A stretch of DNA of 64,000 bases, taken from positions 1,178,001-1,242,000 of the forward strand of contig NC_063014.1 of NCBI RefSeq assembly GCF_020509005.1, given 5' to 3'. Shown one piece after another: positions 1-11,600 of this stretch. The stretch comes from Fulvia fulva. Lineage: Eukaryota; Ascomycota; Dothideomycetes; Mycosphaerellales; Mycosphaerellaceae. Position 1 is the first letter of the stretch. The number at the start of each line of letters is the position of its first letter. The position numbers and the translations under genes were made by a program. The notes under the pieces are model-generated. The model saw only the letters and a list, made by a program, of their open reading frames with translations. It made no database searches and was not told the origin of the DNA.

Positions 1-565
1 ACTGCACCGACTCCGGACGTCATCGCAATGTCGGCCGGAATCAGCGAGCGAGTTATGGAAATGCCAGTGTATACGGGTACAACGGCCTGAGCAGCAATGT
101 TTTCGCGGACAATACCAAATCACACTAATGCAGCAGCGGCGAGGGCCTGTCTTAACGCCATGTACCAGCTATGTCTGGAAGTTATTCGTCCTGTTCTCTC
201 CGCTATGGCACACAGCCTTCGAGATCATTACCAGCTTTATGCTGTGCCTGGCCATCTTCTGATCATGATGGGCCGTTCCCGACTTTGTTGACATGATGCA
301 TCATGTTCTAACGTCGACTGAGCCTGCCCTTTCGAGCGTAGTCCTCACGCCTAGCTAAAGGTAATAGCACTGCAACATTTGGTATATCAGCGACAGCCTT
401 GCGTGTCCAAGCACACACGATGCACGAGCACGCAGTGTCTCTTACGTCGATCGTCCTCATTCAACTGTATCGCATCGTATCCTTGTTGCCCATACCCCAT
501 ACCATTAATACAGCTCTCGCCGCACCCCTGCGAATTGGAACATCAGTCAAGGCCGAGCATCGACC
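1..565. other. Upstream intergenic stretch, no gene recognised
   Basis: I see no supported gene here. Short open frames exist but lack recognisable domains or splice structure. The stretch runs into the start codon of the Zn2Cys6 gene at 566 and probably contains its promoter. The left edge of the window is arbitrary, so a 3' end of an outside gene could extend in unseen. Confidence 0.4.
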
Positions 566-1663
566 ATGCCGCCCCGCACAGCCGATAGGAGCATTACAAC
601 ATGCCGCAATTGCAGGTACGACCGCGTACAATGCTCGCTTAGAGACAGCGCGCATGGTGGCTAATTTGGGGTTGATTAGAAGGCGAAAGATACGCTGCAC
701 CCGTGAGCGTCCGAGATGCAGCAGATGCAGAGAGAGTGGCGTTCCGGTAACTACCAGACCCCAGAATGAGATTGGTCGGAGCCGCATTCGCATAGTGATA
801 ATCTTGGAGTCTCGATAAGACGGTGCAAACCGGCAGTCGAGCTTCTGGTCCACATTTGAGGCTCCAAATATGGCGCTAGAAAGGCTGACAGAGTCGTTCG
901 CAGTGCATCTACGAGGACATGATACCACGGCAGTCCAGGAGATATCAGTTCGTGAGTACGCGCTGAGGCCGTGACGTCCAGCGTGAGCGAAAGAGGCTGA
1001 CAGACTGCAGCTGAGACACCAGGCAATGCACTTCGTGAAGCATTTGACACGGGAATAAATAGCCAGAGTGCCACGGTGCCAATGCCATCCGACAGACTGC
1101 ACACCATCGAGACACATATCGACAACCTGAACGAGATGATTCAGGCTCTACGAGCGCAATGGCTTGCTGGGAGTCGCCACCCCGGACCGCAGAGGCCGAT
1201 ATCCAGCACCCAGGAGTCGACTCTGTCCAGCGAATCGACTTCAGAATCCGCTGAGTCGAGCTCTGACACTAGCTACACTAGCTACGTGGACCTGGCTTTC
1301 TTGACATCCCTGTGTGATGAGGTTGCAGAGCTTGGCGAGGCGCTTAGTAACCAAGCCAGGTACTTGCTGGACTTGGAGCAAACATCGCCCACGGAAGCAG
1401 AGTCAGAGCCAGAATACCAAGCAGAAGCGGACTCTCGTCGGCCTCTCCTGACTCAAGGACACCTCTTCGCACCGTCCTCGTTGCAGACCGGCGTTGAACC
1501 ACGACCCATACCGGTTAGTCGACGGGCGCCTGTGGCGTCGGCTATGCCATGGGATGCCACTTCGGACGTGGTGATGGACCAGACTGGCATCGACTGGGCT
1601 TACTTTGATCAAGTTCTACACGAGAACGGCCACCAAGAACCAGATCCCGGCCCTCAACTTTGA
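566..1663 (+). CDS. Small Zn(II)2Cys6 transcription factor (4 exons, 274 aa)
   Basis: Predicted nuclear DNA-binding regulator. Exons 566-615, 680-746, 904-951 and 1004-1663 join in frame to 825 nt (274 aa plus stop). No single open frame covers the zinc cluster: splicing the first two introns is what restores the full pattern C-X2-C-X6-C-X6-C-X2-C-X6-C at residues about 13-40 (CRNCRRRKIRC, then CSRCRESGVPC), which strongly supports the model. Introns are 64, 157 and 52 bp with GT..AG ends. After the cluster comes a basic linker, a predicted coiled-coil stretch (residues about 90-115, HTIETHIDNLNEMIQ), then an acidic Ser/Glu-rich region and a short C-terminal segment with an IDWAYFDQVL motif. 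No fungal-specific middle homology region is visible, so it belongs to the short class of such regulators. Targets cannot be inferred. The gene faces the Ufe1-like gene, 111 bp downstream. Confidence 0.78.
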
Positions 1664-1774
1664 GCATCGCTCGAGCATCTGGATATGACCCTTAGCATAG
1701 AACAGAGTCCTGCTTTCATGGCGCAAAGTATAAGTCGAAGTCTTGCATGTATAGCATAGAAGGAATTCTGCCGT

Positions 1775-2890
1775 TCAAATAAAGAAGTCCCAAGCCACGA
1801 GAAATGTGCAAAATCCAGCGGTCGACCAGAATAGCATCTGTGCGGTACTTCGCCGTTCACTCGCTTTCTTGAGCTCCTTGTTGCCTCGGCCCACATTCTC
1901 AGTCGTAAGGTATGAATCCTGGACCAGTTGATCGATATGCTCGCTCTGCTGCTGCAAGTTCGCATGTAGCGTACTATGCAGCTCGCTGATTTCGAGAATG
2001 CTCTTCTCCGCCGTCCTGACCTGGTCCAGCTGATCCTCGTAATGCTTCAACAGCTCATTGTTTTCCTCAGCAAAGACTTGGAGCTGCTCCTGCGTAAGCT
2101 GTTGCCGCATTCCGTCTTCTTGCGCTTCATCCCATGATCCCTTCGACCCGTTCGGACGATTGTGGTTCCCTGCACTGCCTGACCCTGTACCCTCGTCTTT
2201 TACGTAGGGAATCGTACCGCTCGCCGCACTCTTCGCCAATATACTCTTCGACTTCTCCACCTCCCTCCTCAACCTCACATCCATCATCTCGCTCTGCACC
2301 CTTCCTGCCTCTTCTAACTTCTGCTGCAGGTAAAGGATAATGCTCTCCCTCACAGCGCTCACGGTCTTCCTCGCAGCATCTTCCATCTCCTCCTCTGGTG
2401 ACTTTGCTGTTATTGCACCGCCGGCTGCCCATCTTGATAGGCCTCCTAGGCCTCCCTTGGCGCGTTTCGAGAGAGCGACTGAATCGGCAGTCTGGTTCCG
2501 AACATCTTCGGCTTGTTTGAGGCCGGTGATGGCGTGGTTGAGTTGGCGGAGTAGGGTTTTAGAGTGGGCGTCTATGGCGTCTCGTTCGTTGTCGGTTAGA
2601 GGTCGTGCTCGGTCATGAGTGGAGGAGTCGAGTTGGCGGCGGCGGGAGGGTTGAGTGGTGGAGAGGTATGAGGGGCGTATGGAGCGGAGTTCGCGAGTGA
2701 GTTCGGTGATGCGGGCATTCTGGTATGGTTGGTCAGGAAGGATACATCAGCGGGGAGCGTTACATCTTACTATGCTGTAGGCTTCTTGAAGGAAAGTGTT
2801 GATGGCGTTCAAATCGTATGCCTTCTTGAGGATAGGCTGAGCGCCCTTCTCCTTCAGACATATGCTGAAGTCTGACGTTATGTCTGTCAT
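1775..2890 (-). CDS. Ufe1/syntaxin-18-like ER t-SNARE
   Basis: ER-resident Qa-SNARE that accepts Golgi-derived COPI vesicles and supports ER fusion. Two exons, 2771-2890 and 1775-2719, split by a 51-bp intron, give 354 aa, close to yeast Ufe1 (about 346). The N-terminus (MTDITSDFSICLKEKG) matches the family start, followed by the helical N-terminal domain. Residues about 285-335 form the SNARE helix (stretch LHANLQQQSEHIDQLVQDSY, with the central Q layer). A C-terminal tail anchor (AQMLFWSTAGFCTFLVAW) is followed by only four residues, as expected of a tail-anchored protein. The start at 2890 is the only ATG that gives the conserved N-terminus. It is convergent with the Zn2Cys6 gene. Identification is by pattern recognition of the SNARE domain and topology; a different ER/Golgi Qa-SNARE is the main alternative. 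Confidence 0.82.
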
Positions 2891-3842
2891 TATTGTGTGT
2901 ATTGCATTGCACTGAGAACAATTTCAGGTGCAAGTTGTGTATAGACAGATTGCATCATGGAGAGCAACATCATGTACATGTGTGCTCGGCTAGACCTGCC
3001 AGTTGGCCTTTGATGACAGATTTACTGAGCGTCTCACTGATTTGGCATGGTCTCCCTGCTTCTCTTCTGGACGTCCTCCTCTGCCTCATATCACCCTACA
3101 TCTCGATCTACCCAATCCCCAAGCCGCGAAAGTGATCATGTATTACCACTGCAGGAGGCATGGCATGTGGTCGATGCCGATCCCTCGGCGATGACGGCGC
3201 TCGCCTCGGGCTTAAGATGAGCACACCGGATAGACGGCGCAATAGGTACATGTATGTATACCTGCAGAGCTCTGGCGATGGACCTGCTTCGAGCAGTGTC
3301 GCCTGTCGCGCTTGCTGTCAGTATAGTGCCGAGCTCTCCACTATCGGCATCATGTGCTGTCTGATAAGTTGCGATCGCTCTCTTTGCACCGCTATGTGCA
3401 GTGCTTCCTAATTGAAAAATGTGTTGCGAGGCGGCGGAGCCAGTCCTCGTAAGCGCCGAATCTCTTCAATCTACATGTCGTTAACGGCTATGTTATATAC
3501 AAAAAGCTATCTGGTTCGTGTTCTACTGCTAGAGGTTGTACTCGTCTATCCGGCTCGAGCGCTATCTGTTTCCTGTTGCTAGTACCGACTACCTCTATCG
3601 CTGTTGTTTATATCCGTGTCTTTGTTTCCGGGGGAGACCCCCTAGACCCCCCTTTGCCCTTGCCGGGCGGGCGGCGCGACGTGTTTATGCCGCTCCGCTG
3701 GGCTTAGCGATCTCCGCTCGAGGGTTCGCAGGCTTACACGTCGCTATAGTGCTGCGCGGTGGATGGCTGCTCCTATATAGTATGGCAACTGCAGTCCTCG
3801 CAAGCTCGGAGCGCAGTCTCCACACCCCATGGAAGCAGCCAA
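2891..3842. other. Intergenic region, GC-rich relic sequence at its right end
   Basis: No gene recognised. The left part is the promoter side of the syntaxin gene. From about 3,590 to 3,842 the sequence becomes GC-rich with runs of C and G and lacks any coding signal. It could be a decayed repeat, but I cannot match it to anything else in the window except the 32-bp motif that follows. Confidence 0.4.
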
Positions 3843-3874
3843 TGGGCGAGCTGCACCGGAAAGCTAGCGCTGAT
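3843..3874 (+). repeat. Flank X: half of a palindromic repeat abutting the large Fot1-like element
   Basis: The 32 bp immediately left of the target TA read TGGGCGAGCTGCACCGGAAA and onward. Nearly the same sequence (TGGGCGAAGCTGCACCGGAA) occurs at 48,941, immediately left of the small Fot1-like element. Because the two elements are in opposite orientations, joining X to the reverse complement of the second copy gives an imperfect palindrome of about 95 bp, like a tiny inverted-repeat element that had been a Fot1 target. Confidence 0.6.
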
Positions 3875-3876
3875 TA

Positions 3877-3909
3877 GAACGCTAGCATAAACACCTGGTG
3901 CACTCGGCT
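3877..3909 (+). repeat. Left terminal inverted repeat of the Fot1-like element
   Basis: This is the reverse complement, with one G/A difference, of 27,081-27,113. It matches the two ends of the small element at 49,005-49,491. The 20-odd bases inside it (CCGGTCCGCTGAATCGCGAG) occur only at this end and at the right end of the small element, so they distinguish the L end from the R end. Confidence 0.85.
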
Positions 3910-4094
3910 TTCCCGGTCCGCTGAATCGCGAGTTTTTTTTAAAAAAAAATCAGAAAATAAGATATAACTTCGTAGTATAGCTAGATACGAGAATATAAAT
4001 TTCTAGAAATATAGACCTAATATAGATCTATCGATAATTTGAGTTTCGTAATATTAAATATACTGTAGTAGGAGTTATAGCTATATATACAAAA

Positions 4095-6959
4095 AGGTCG
4101 ACGACGAGAATTACCTATACGTAGTATCGGCTACAAACCTCTCGTCTTACTACGAGAGAGCTAAGTAATCTTACGCTAGAGCGTCGTAGGCGCGACGGGC
4201 GCGTAACGTAGGCGAAGCCACGGCGAACAGAGGACTACTAGTAAAACGGGTATAAAAACTATCCGACGAGCGTGTACTCGTGTCGGGAGCGAGTCCCTCT
4301 TCTTTCTACGTATAAGAAGGGCGCGGAACTATAGCCTATACGCTCGATAGGACACCTCTAGTATAAGTATAGAATTTTCACCTCCGGAGACTGTAAACTA
4401 AGCGGGCTAAGCGACGAATATTAGACGAACGGACTATAGAACAACAACTAAGCGGACTATACGACGGCGTCGAGCGGACTACGAAACAATCTAGTATTTA
4501 CTAGCGGGTAATACGGTAGGTAGGTAGACACGCGACGAAGCCTATAAGGGCCTATTAAACACCCGGTATAGGAACGAGGGTTTTACCTAAGGCACTACCT
4601 ATCCCGCTATATAACGTACCTAGTCTAATATAGTATATTACGACGAGGAAAAGACGATAGCCTAAGTAAGGAAAAGACGGCTTTTAGGACGGGGAAAAGA
4701 CGTATAATATAAGTAGATTAGTTCTATAATCGGGGAGGATCGAGGGTAGGGTAATAAGGAACTTTATATTAGTTAGTAGGTAGAAACGTAAGGAGTACGC
4801 TACCCGGCGTAGTGTATGCCCCGAGCAAACCTACGAGGTATAGACGGCCGCTTTCTAGAGATAGGCTACGGTAACGCGAAGGGCGTCAAAACCTAGGGCG
4901 TAGTATATACTAGTAGCGACGGCTAATACTGTCTATATAGCCCGAGAGGACGGATACGTATATTAGTCAATAGAGAGCACTAAAGGGCTTAGGCCTATAG
5001 AGGTAGATATTAGCTTAAGGAGTAAATAGGGAGGGAGGGCGTAGAGGGAAGCTTTTACTCCGGACTAACCTCTCGAAACGAGGCTATACGGTAGTACTAG
5101 ATAAGTAGGAAAGCGCGGTTAAGACTTGTTACCTTATCTCGTAGCTAGCTTACTAAATACGATTCCTTCTTTACCTCTAGTACTACGGTAGGAACCGAGC
5201 GGCGTCCTTACTATCCCTCGATATCGTAGGAGCCTTTAATAACGTCTTATACTAAAGGCTAATATATATCCTATAGTAGAAAGGCATCTCTTAGTAGGTA
5301 ATAACGTTCGTCTACTCCTTTTTATAGGAACGGACGACATACCTAGTCCTAGGAAGGTATACGTCCGACCCGGTAAAGGTAGAGGCTAGAATACCTTAGG
5401 GATCTACTCTCTCCCCTATCCTGTTTCTAATATTTATGTCTAATCTGATCCCCCTACTTACCTCTCCGTAAACCTTAGTATCGGGGTTCGTAGACGATAT
5501 AAACATCCTAGCCTAGTTAGACTCGATAGAAGAGAACTGTCGCCTTCTTAAAGATAGGCACAAGAAATAGGAGGAGTAGGCAAAGAAGTATAGTACCCGG
5601 TTCGCCCCTAAAAAGTACTAACTTATACACTTTAGTAAAGCGAGAATACACTATAATATAAAGGCGGCGGTAAGAATCTAAGGCTACGAGACTAAGCTAT
5701 TAGCGGAGCTACGAGTACTAGGGATCTAGAATATATAGATTAAGAAAGCCTAGAGTCGAGCGTAAGTTAACGAAGCCTCGATAAAGAGGCTTACGGCGTC
5801 TATATAGAGAGCAACATTCGATAAGGTAAGAGTAATATATAAGGCGATCGTTAGACTAGCTATATTATACGGGGCATAGATTTAGGGAACAGGAGGCGTA
5901 GGCAAACCGATCCCGAAACGAATAGAGTAACCTCTAAATAGGATATAGGTAGGTAACCTACGTAGGATACTAGGCGTATATAAGACAACGTTAATAAGTA
6001 CGGTAGAAATAGAGATAGGAATACTACTAATCGGCTAGTATATCCGGGGAATAAGAATTTAATACGCGGTAAAGACGACAGATTACCTAGTATAAACTAC
6101 GATCTAGGAGGTAAAGAATAAGATAGAAAGCCGCTACTAGAGAGGGGCCGGACACAGGACAAGCTAAAAAGAGGATAACCTTACTACCTTTACGGCCGTA
6201 TAGACAAGCACCGAATAGCTAGCACGAAAAGAGGAGGAGCGTAGGACTCGCTAGGCCGGCGGGAGCAAGGCTAAGACCTAAAGCCTAGCGGAATAGATAG
6301 CGAGCTACGTATAGGAGTAGGACTAGAAAAGGAAGCCCCCTAAGATAATAGGCCCGATAGCGCTCCGAGCCTTCTAGAGACATAATTACTAGCTATATAG
6401 GGACCTAGTAAGGGCCGAAGCAAGTATAGCGATCTAAATTAGGTCCGAACATATTAGATTAAGGGCCTACCTATTTAGGAGACGCGTACTAGACATCTAT
6501 AGCCTAGCCTACTAGTATAGCTACCTATCGTAAAACCTAGAACATATACTACTACGATGCCCGTAGTAGGCGAGAGGCAGGGGAAATTAGAGGCACTAAG
6601 CGGGAAGGAGAGACTACAAGTCAATCGTTAGGGACAAAGGCAACATTCGACGAATCTCTCGGTAGATACTATAGTAGGGATACCTCTAGTAGTTTAGCCT
6701 CGCTAGCGAGACGGAGGAGTAGATAGATAAGAGGCGGAAGCGAGGGGGGTGGCAGATAGGGTAGTCATTAGGGCAGGCCTATAATACTAGCGTACCCCTA
6801 ATAAGGGAAATTTAAGACGATAACTAGGAGGAAAAGACAGGCGGGAAGGAGGAGGGGTTTTCACTAACACGGTTTCCCCTCTATAGATACAAAAACAAGA
6901 TAGTATAGCTATATAGGCCAAAGGGCACTATAACAGCTTAATGAAATATCTATCTATCT
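4095..6959 (+). mobile_element. LINE copy 1 (Tad1-like), 5' part of different origin
   Basis: Non-LTR retrotransposon copy inserted in the left arm of the Fot1-like element. The target duplication is about 12 bp: ATATATACAAAA at 4,083-4,094 and its RIP-altered twin ATATATATAAAA at 6,960-6,971; the uninterrupted target is visible in the small element near 49,264. From about 5,190 to the end it is nearly identical to LINE copy 2 (17,858-19,664) and encodes, with many TAG stops, the reverse transcriptase palm (RIPQGS.LSPILF near 5,390; FVDDINILA near 5,495) and the C-terminal domain. The first about 1.1 kb (4,095-5,190) does not match copy 2. The 3' end is a short tandem TCTA tail. Not functional. 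Confidence 0.78.
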
Positions 6960-7059
6960 ATATATATAAAAGTTTATCGTAAATTATCGACGTCGATAAG
7001 CGCTAAGACTTTACTATTCTTTACTCTCGGGAAAATAGACTCTTAGTATAACGTAAAGC

Positions 7060-8600
7060 ACTAGTAAGCTAGGAGTACTAGTAAGCTAGGAATTTTGTCT
7101 TAGTACGACTAACTTATAGTCTTTATTAATCGTTTTTACTACTATAAAATAGAGAACTAGTAAACTCAATACTCTTATCCGGTTTAGAATTGTTCTCTTT
7201 GTCTTCCTAGTATATTTATATATTATAGCTAGTCCGACCGTAGTTACTATACCGCCGTCTACTTAGCTAGCCCTCTTTTATACCCTCTGACCTACGACTC
7301 TTCTTTGACTATTCTATAGCCTTTAACGACTCGATAACTACCTATAACGAGCCAACTCTGAACTCTAAGACCCCGCCGTACTAGAGACGCTTTTGTTTAC
7401 GAGATTAGCGCTTTATAAGAGTCTTAACTTATTGTTTAAGCTTAGAGTTACGAGCTCTAAGAAGCGTATTCTCTTATAGTATTACTTTGCCGCCTTTTAT
7501 AAGCTAAGAGAAGCTATTATAAGCTGTTTTAGAGTTGCTTAGTATAGCGTCGTATATAAGCTTAGATTATAACGTAAACTCCTTTGAATTACTCGGAGTT
7601 TAAGACTACTATAATGTCGTCTAAGGCGAGGGTAGTCCTAGCGGGGTTCGTAGGTATATATTAAGGCAATTAAGTACTACTTACGCGTTAATAGGAACTA
7701 ATCCTATAGCCTTAAAGGCCTTCTTATAGTTTAACGTAGTAAATACGTCGAAAAATGCGTCTTTAAATACCGGAAGGAAGGTTTCTTTATTAATATAGAA
7801 GACGCGCTAACGCGCTAGGTCCTATACGCGTTATAAGTACTTTAGCTTTAACGGCGTAAAACAAACTACGTTAAGAGGCTATAGGATATATAACAAATAC
7901 GCCGGTATATAGAGCGTAAGGATCTTATAGTCTAGATAGTAGTCCTTAAAACCCTAGTTTAAATAGCTCTTATAGCCGTCTAAAATAGGTAACCTATAGC
8001 TACCTATAGAACGCGCCTCTATATACGCGTTAAAGTGCTTTAACTACTCGAGGCTAAGTACGTTATTTGTCTATCTATTCTTAGAGACCATAAGCTTCTA
8101 ATTCCGCGGTATATCTACCTCTTCGTACTATACTAAAATGTAGACGCGCCCTTTATAGATGATAAAGGGCGGGGTCGAGTAGCTAGCGGTATAGATACTC
8201 TAAATAATTATAACCTACTCTCTATTACTAGGCTAAGTAGCCGTAGGGCGAGAGCGTTGTTCTAAGCTAGTAACGACTTTTATAGAGCTAATTACGCCTA
8301 TTTAAAAGCCCGTCTTATCGAAGTTATAGATATCCTCGTTATATACGCTATACTTAGTAATTGTCTCTTATATAAACTTAATATTATAATCCTTACTTGA
8401 TCGTAGTAGTATATATTCTAGGTACCGAGACCGAAAAACACGATACATTCGAAAGCTCCTATTAAGGCTATTCTAACGATATATAAAGCAGGCCACTGCC
8501 CCTAGAAGTAAGGGAATTCTACCTTATTTAATCTAGACAGCTTGAAGTTCTCTTCACCCTATTTCTTTAGCTCTAAACGCCGCGGAGGTGCCTAGCTACA
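7060..8600 (-). pseudogene. Fot1/pogo-type DDE transposase, RIP-destroyed
   Basis: Would cut and paste the host element in the nucleus. Read on the minus strand, the translation between about 8,600 and 7,060 shows the family signature interrupted by TAG/TAA at former Gln and Trp codons: an N-terminal DNA-binding part (FIYR.NSLNRSFRMYRVFRSRYLEY), then the first catalytic Asp in IYNFDKTGF (near 8,320), then SSIKVVTSLEQRSRPTAT, PPFIIYKGR and the region leading to the second Asp. The C-terminal region decays into repeated stops. The C-terminus lies toward the left TIR. The N-terminal end is cut near 8,570-8,640 by the junction with the next LINE. This is a relic; identity to the pogo superfamily is clear, exact family less so. 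Confidence 0.8.
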
Positions 8601-11600
8601 TTAGGCAGCTCCTTAGTAATAGTAGCCTAGGCTACGGTACTAACGGCGCCTACGGCTCTATAGGCGAAGCTCCCCTAAGACAACTAGTAGCAACTTATAG
8701 AGGACGCAAAAAGTATAGAAACTAACGATCAGCTCCCTTACCGGTCTCTACAGGTAATGATCACTTAGCTACGCACGGCGCTTGTACTATCGTATCACCG
8801 AGGGCAACAAGAAATAAGGACGACGTCCTAGGCGATTAGTAAGGCCACCCGGAATCAACACCCCTATAGCTAGGCATCGGTCGCGGCATCGATACTAGGC
8901 CCCCGCCTAACGCACGATACAGTTACGATCCGCATTGTAGTAAAGGAAGACTAGGCCGAAGTTGCGAAGCTATCGAACAAGGAGCTCGCCTAACGAATCA
9001 ACCAACTAGGGGTAGTCGTAGTGAACTAACAGTCTAACGGCACTCTATAGATCTATACTAGCTCTGCTACTACTAGGAGGTACCTAGAGGCATAGCCACA
9101 GTAGGCATCTAAGGTTGCGGTATTAGCGAAGGTCTTAACGAAACAATTTACGATCCTAGTCCACGACATGCCTAAGGAGTTTGACCCAACTAACTAGGGT
9201 CACCTACGCGCTCTCTAAGAGGACAACCCGGTCACTCTTAACTCTCCAATCCAGAAGGCGACTTGGCTCTATAGGAAATAGCTAGAAGGTAAGAAGGCCT
9301 CGGCGCTAATAGTATAGCTATAAGACGCGAAAGCGGCGGATCTAGCGATAGAATAAGGCCTAGTCTAGTAATATAGCCTTAAGACAGTAGAAAAGCACTC
9401 CTTATCCTTTCGTGTCCTCTAATACTTCAAATACTAACAGTATAGACACCAAACCTACACGTATATAAACAAGTAGGCCTACTCGAACTATCTAGGAGAC
9501 TATATGTCTAGGGACTGTACATCGACTACGAGACGGTACGCGAACTGTCCGGGGTACTACCTATCGTATAGTACGGAACGCCTATAGCGGAAACTAGCGA
9601 AAAACAAGGCAATTACAAACAGAACCGTCGCCCTAAGATTCTACGGCGACCGTAAGGCTAGCCCTTACCGGAACTAGCTAGCGGCGGTCGAGTATAAGCG
9701 CCCTAGGGCCGAGAACAATATAAAGGATACGTAACCTAGGGCGTACGGGAGGCTACGTACTCTACTAGCTACGGCGAGGGAATCTAACTAGGCCTGGCTC
9801 CCCTTTAGTATATAGCTAATAGGCGTAAACTAGGACGTATAGGGTAGTAGGACATAGGACGCTATAGAGGAAATGATTGTCGATACCGATAACTAGCCTC
9901 GATACGCTTAGTATTATCTAGTATAACGTTAACTATAGTAAGGATATAGTCTAGAACCATTTCCTATACGAGGCGGACCCGCGCGTCTACTACGTCCTTA
10001 TAATCTAGGAGCTATAGATTAACCCGTACTATAAGAGACTAACGACCTATAAGTTACTAGGCTATACGATATACCTACGAGGCGACGGTAGACCCCGTAC
10101 GTACTTCTATATTAGTAAGGATATACTAGAATCCGACTAGGAGGTAGTATACTACGTAGACAAACAAGGCGGGGGCGATATTACCTCCCTTTACGTAGGT
10201 AGTACCTAGATATATAACCTATATATATAACCGCTAGCCTCGAGGTCTAGCCGCGACCTAGGGGTCTATAGACACCTAGATAGTACGCTTAAGAGACAAG
10301 GGTACTACATCGTAGTAGGAGACTTTAATATATACTACCCTTCCTAGGAAAGCCTTATATAGCCGTACCCTATAGCCGACAAAGTAATCGACTTGATAGT
10401 AAGCAACGTAATTGCCCTTAATACCCTAAAGGACCTAGGTACCTAGAAGAGAGGGGGACTCTAAGGCACGATCGACCTCTCCTAGATCTTAGATAGCTAC
10501 TACTATATAGTAATCTACTATAGGATCGAACATAAACTCGAGGCGTCGTTAGACTATATACTAGTTAGGACCTCTATTACGATATAGATATAACGTATAC
10601 TAGCGAGAACCCCTAAGCTAAACTAGGGAAAGGCCTACTAGGCTAATATCTAGGCGTACCTCGATAACTCCGAGAGGCTAGTCTAGATCGCGTAGTAGTA
10701 ATACAATAGTAAAGACGAGATAGACGAGGTAGTCTAAGGGTTAATAGACGAAATAAGAAAAGCGACCTTACTTTACGTTCCGCTTACCTAACTAACGATA
10801 TAGTCTAAACTATACTAGACGCCGAAGTATACTACGGTAGTAAGAGAAGTAAGGAGAGCCCGCCGGGTATAGACGAGTAGCTATAGCGAGGAGGCCTAGA
10901 ACGTATATAGGGAGGTATACTAATAGAAGAAAGCTATAATACGGAGGGAGAAAGCAGTCGGCTAGAGGGCTATAGTAGAAGAAATCGCCGGCAAGCTAGC
11001 GAGGATATAGAAGCTAGCGAAATAGGCCCGATAGGACCCTATATAGGGCCCCTCCTTCTCTATCCTAGCGCTATAATCGCCTAGTAGCCCGGTTAGTAAC
11101 CCCGAGGCTAAGGCGCGTCTACTAGCTAGTAAGTTCTTCCTGCTCCTAGTCGAGGCTAATCTAAGTAATATAAATAGCTCTACTCCCCTAGCCCCTAGTA
11201 TCGCGGTCTAATAGGATATATACGAGGGAGAAGTTACCGCTATACTTAGGAAGTTACCGGCGAAGAAAGCCCCGGGGCCGTAGGATCCTAAACGAGCTAC
11301 TAAAGAAGTGTAGAGATCAACTAGCCCTAGTAGTCGTAGCGATCTTTAACGCCTACCTATAGACCGGATACTACCCGATAGTATTTAAACAATCGGCGAT
11401 AGTAGTCCTACGTAAGCCGTAAAAGGAAGACTATACGTAGGTAAAGTCGTACCGCCTAATTACGCTCCTTAAAAGTCGTACCGCCTAATTACGCTCCTAA
11501 ACTATAGGCTACTAGAAGAGAAGTACAAGATCTATAAGGACTAGGCTAGGAGGTATAGGGCTCGGTTTGCCCTAGAAAAGTATAATCTAATACACTTTAC

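Noticed and set aside
461..1125. Long minus-strand open frames opposite the first gene
   Set aside because: They overlap the spliced Zn2Cys6 gene on the other strand and translate to low-information Cys/Ser/Arg-rich sequence; shadow frames.
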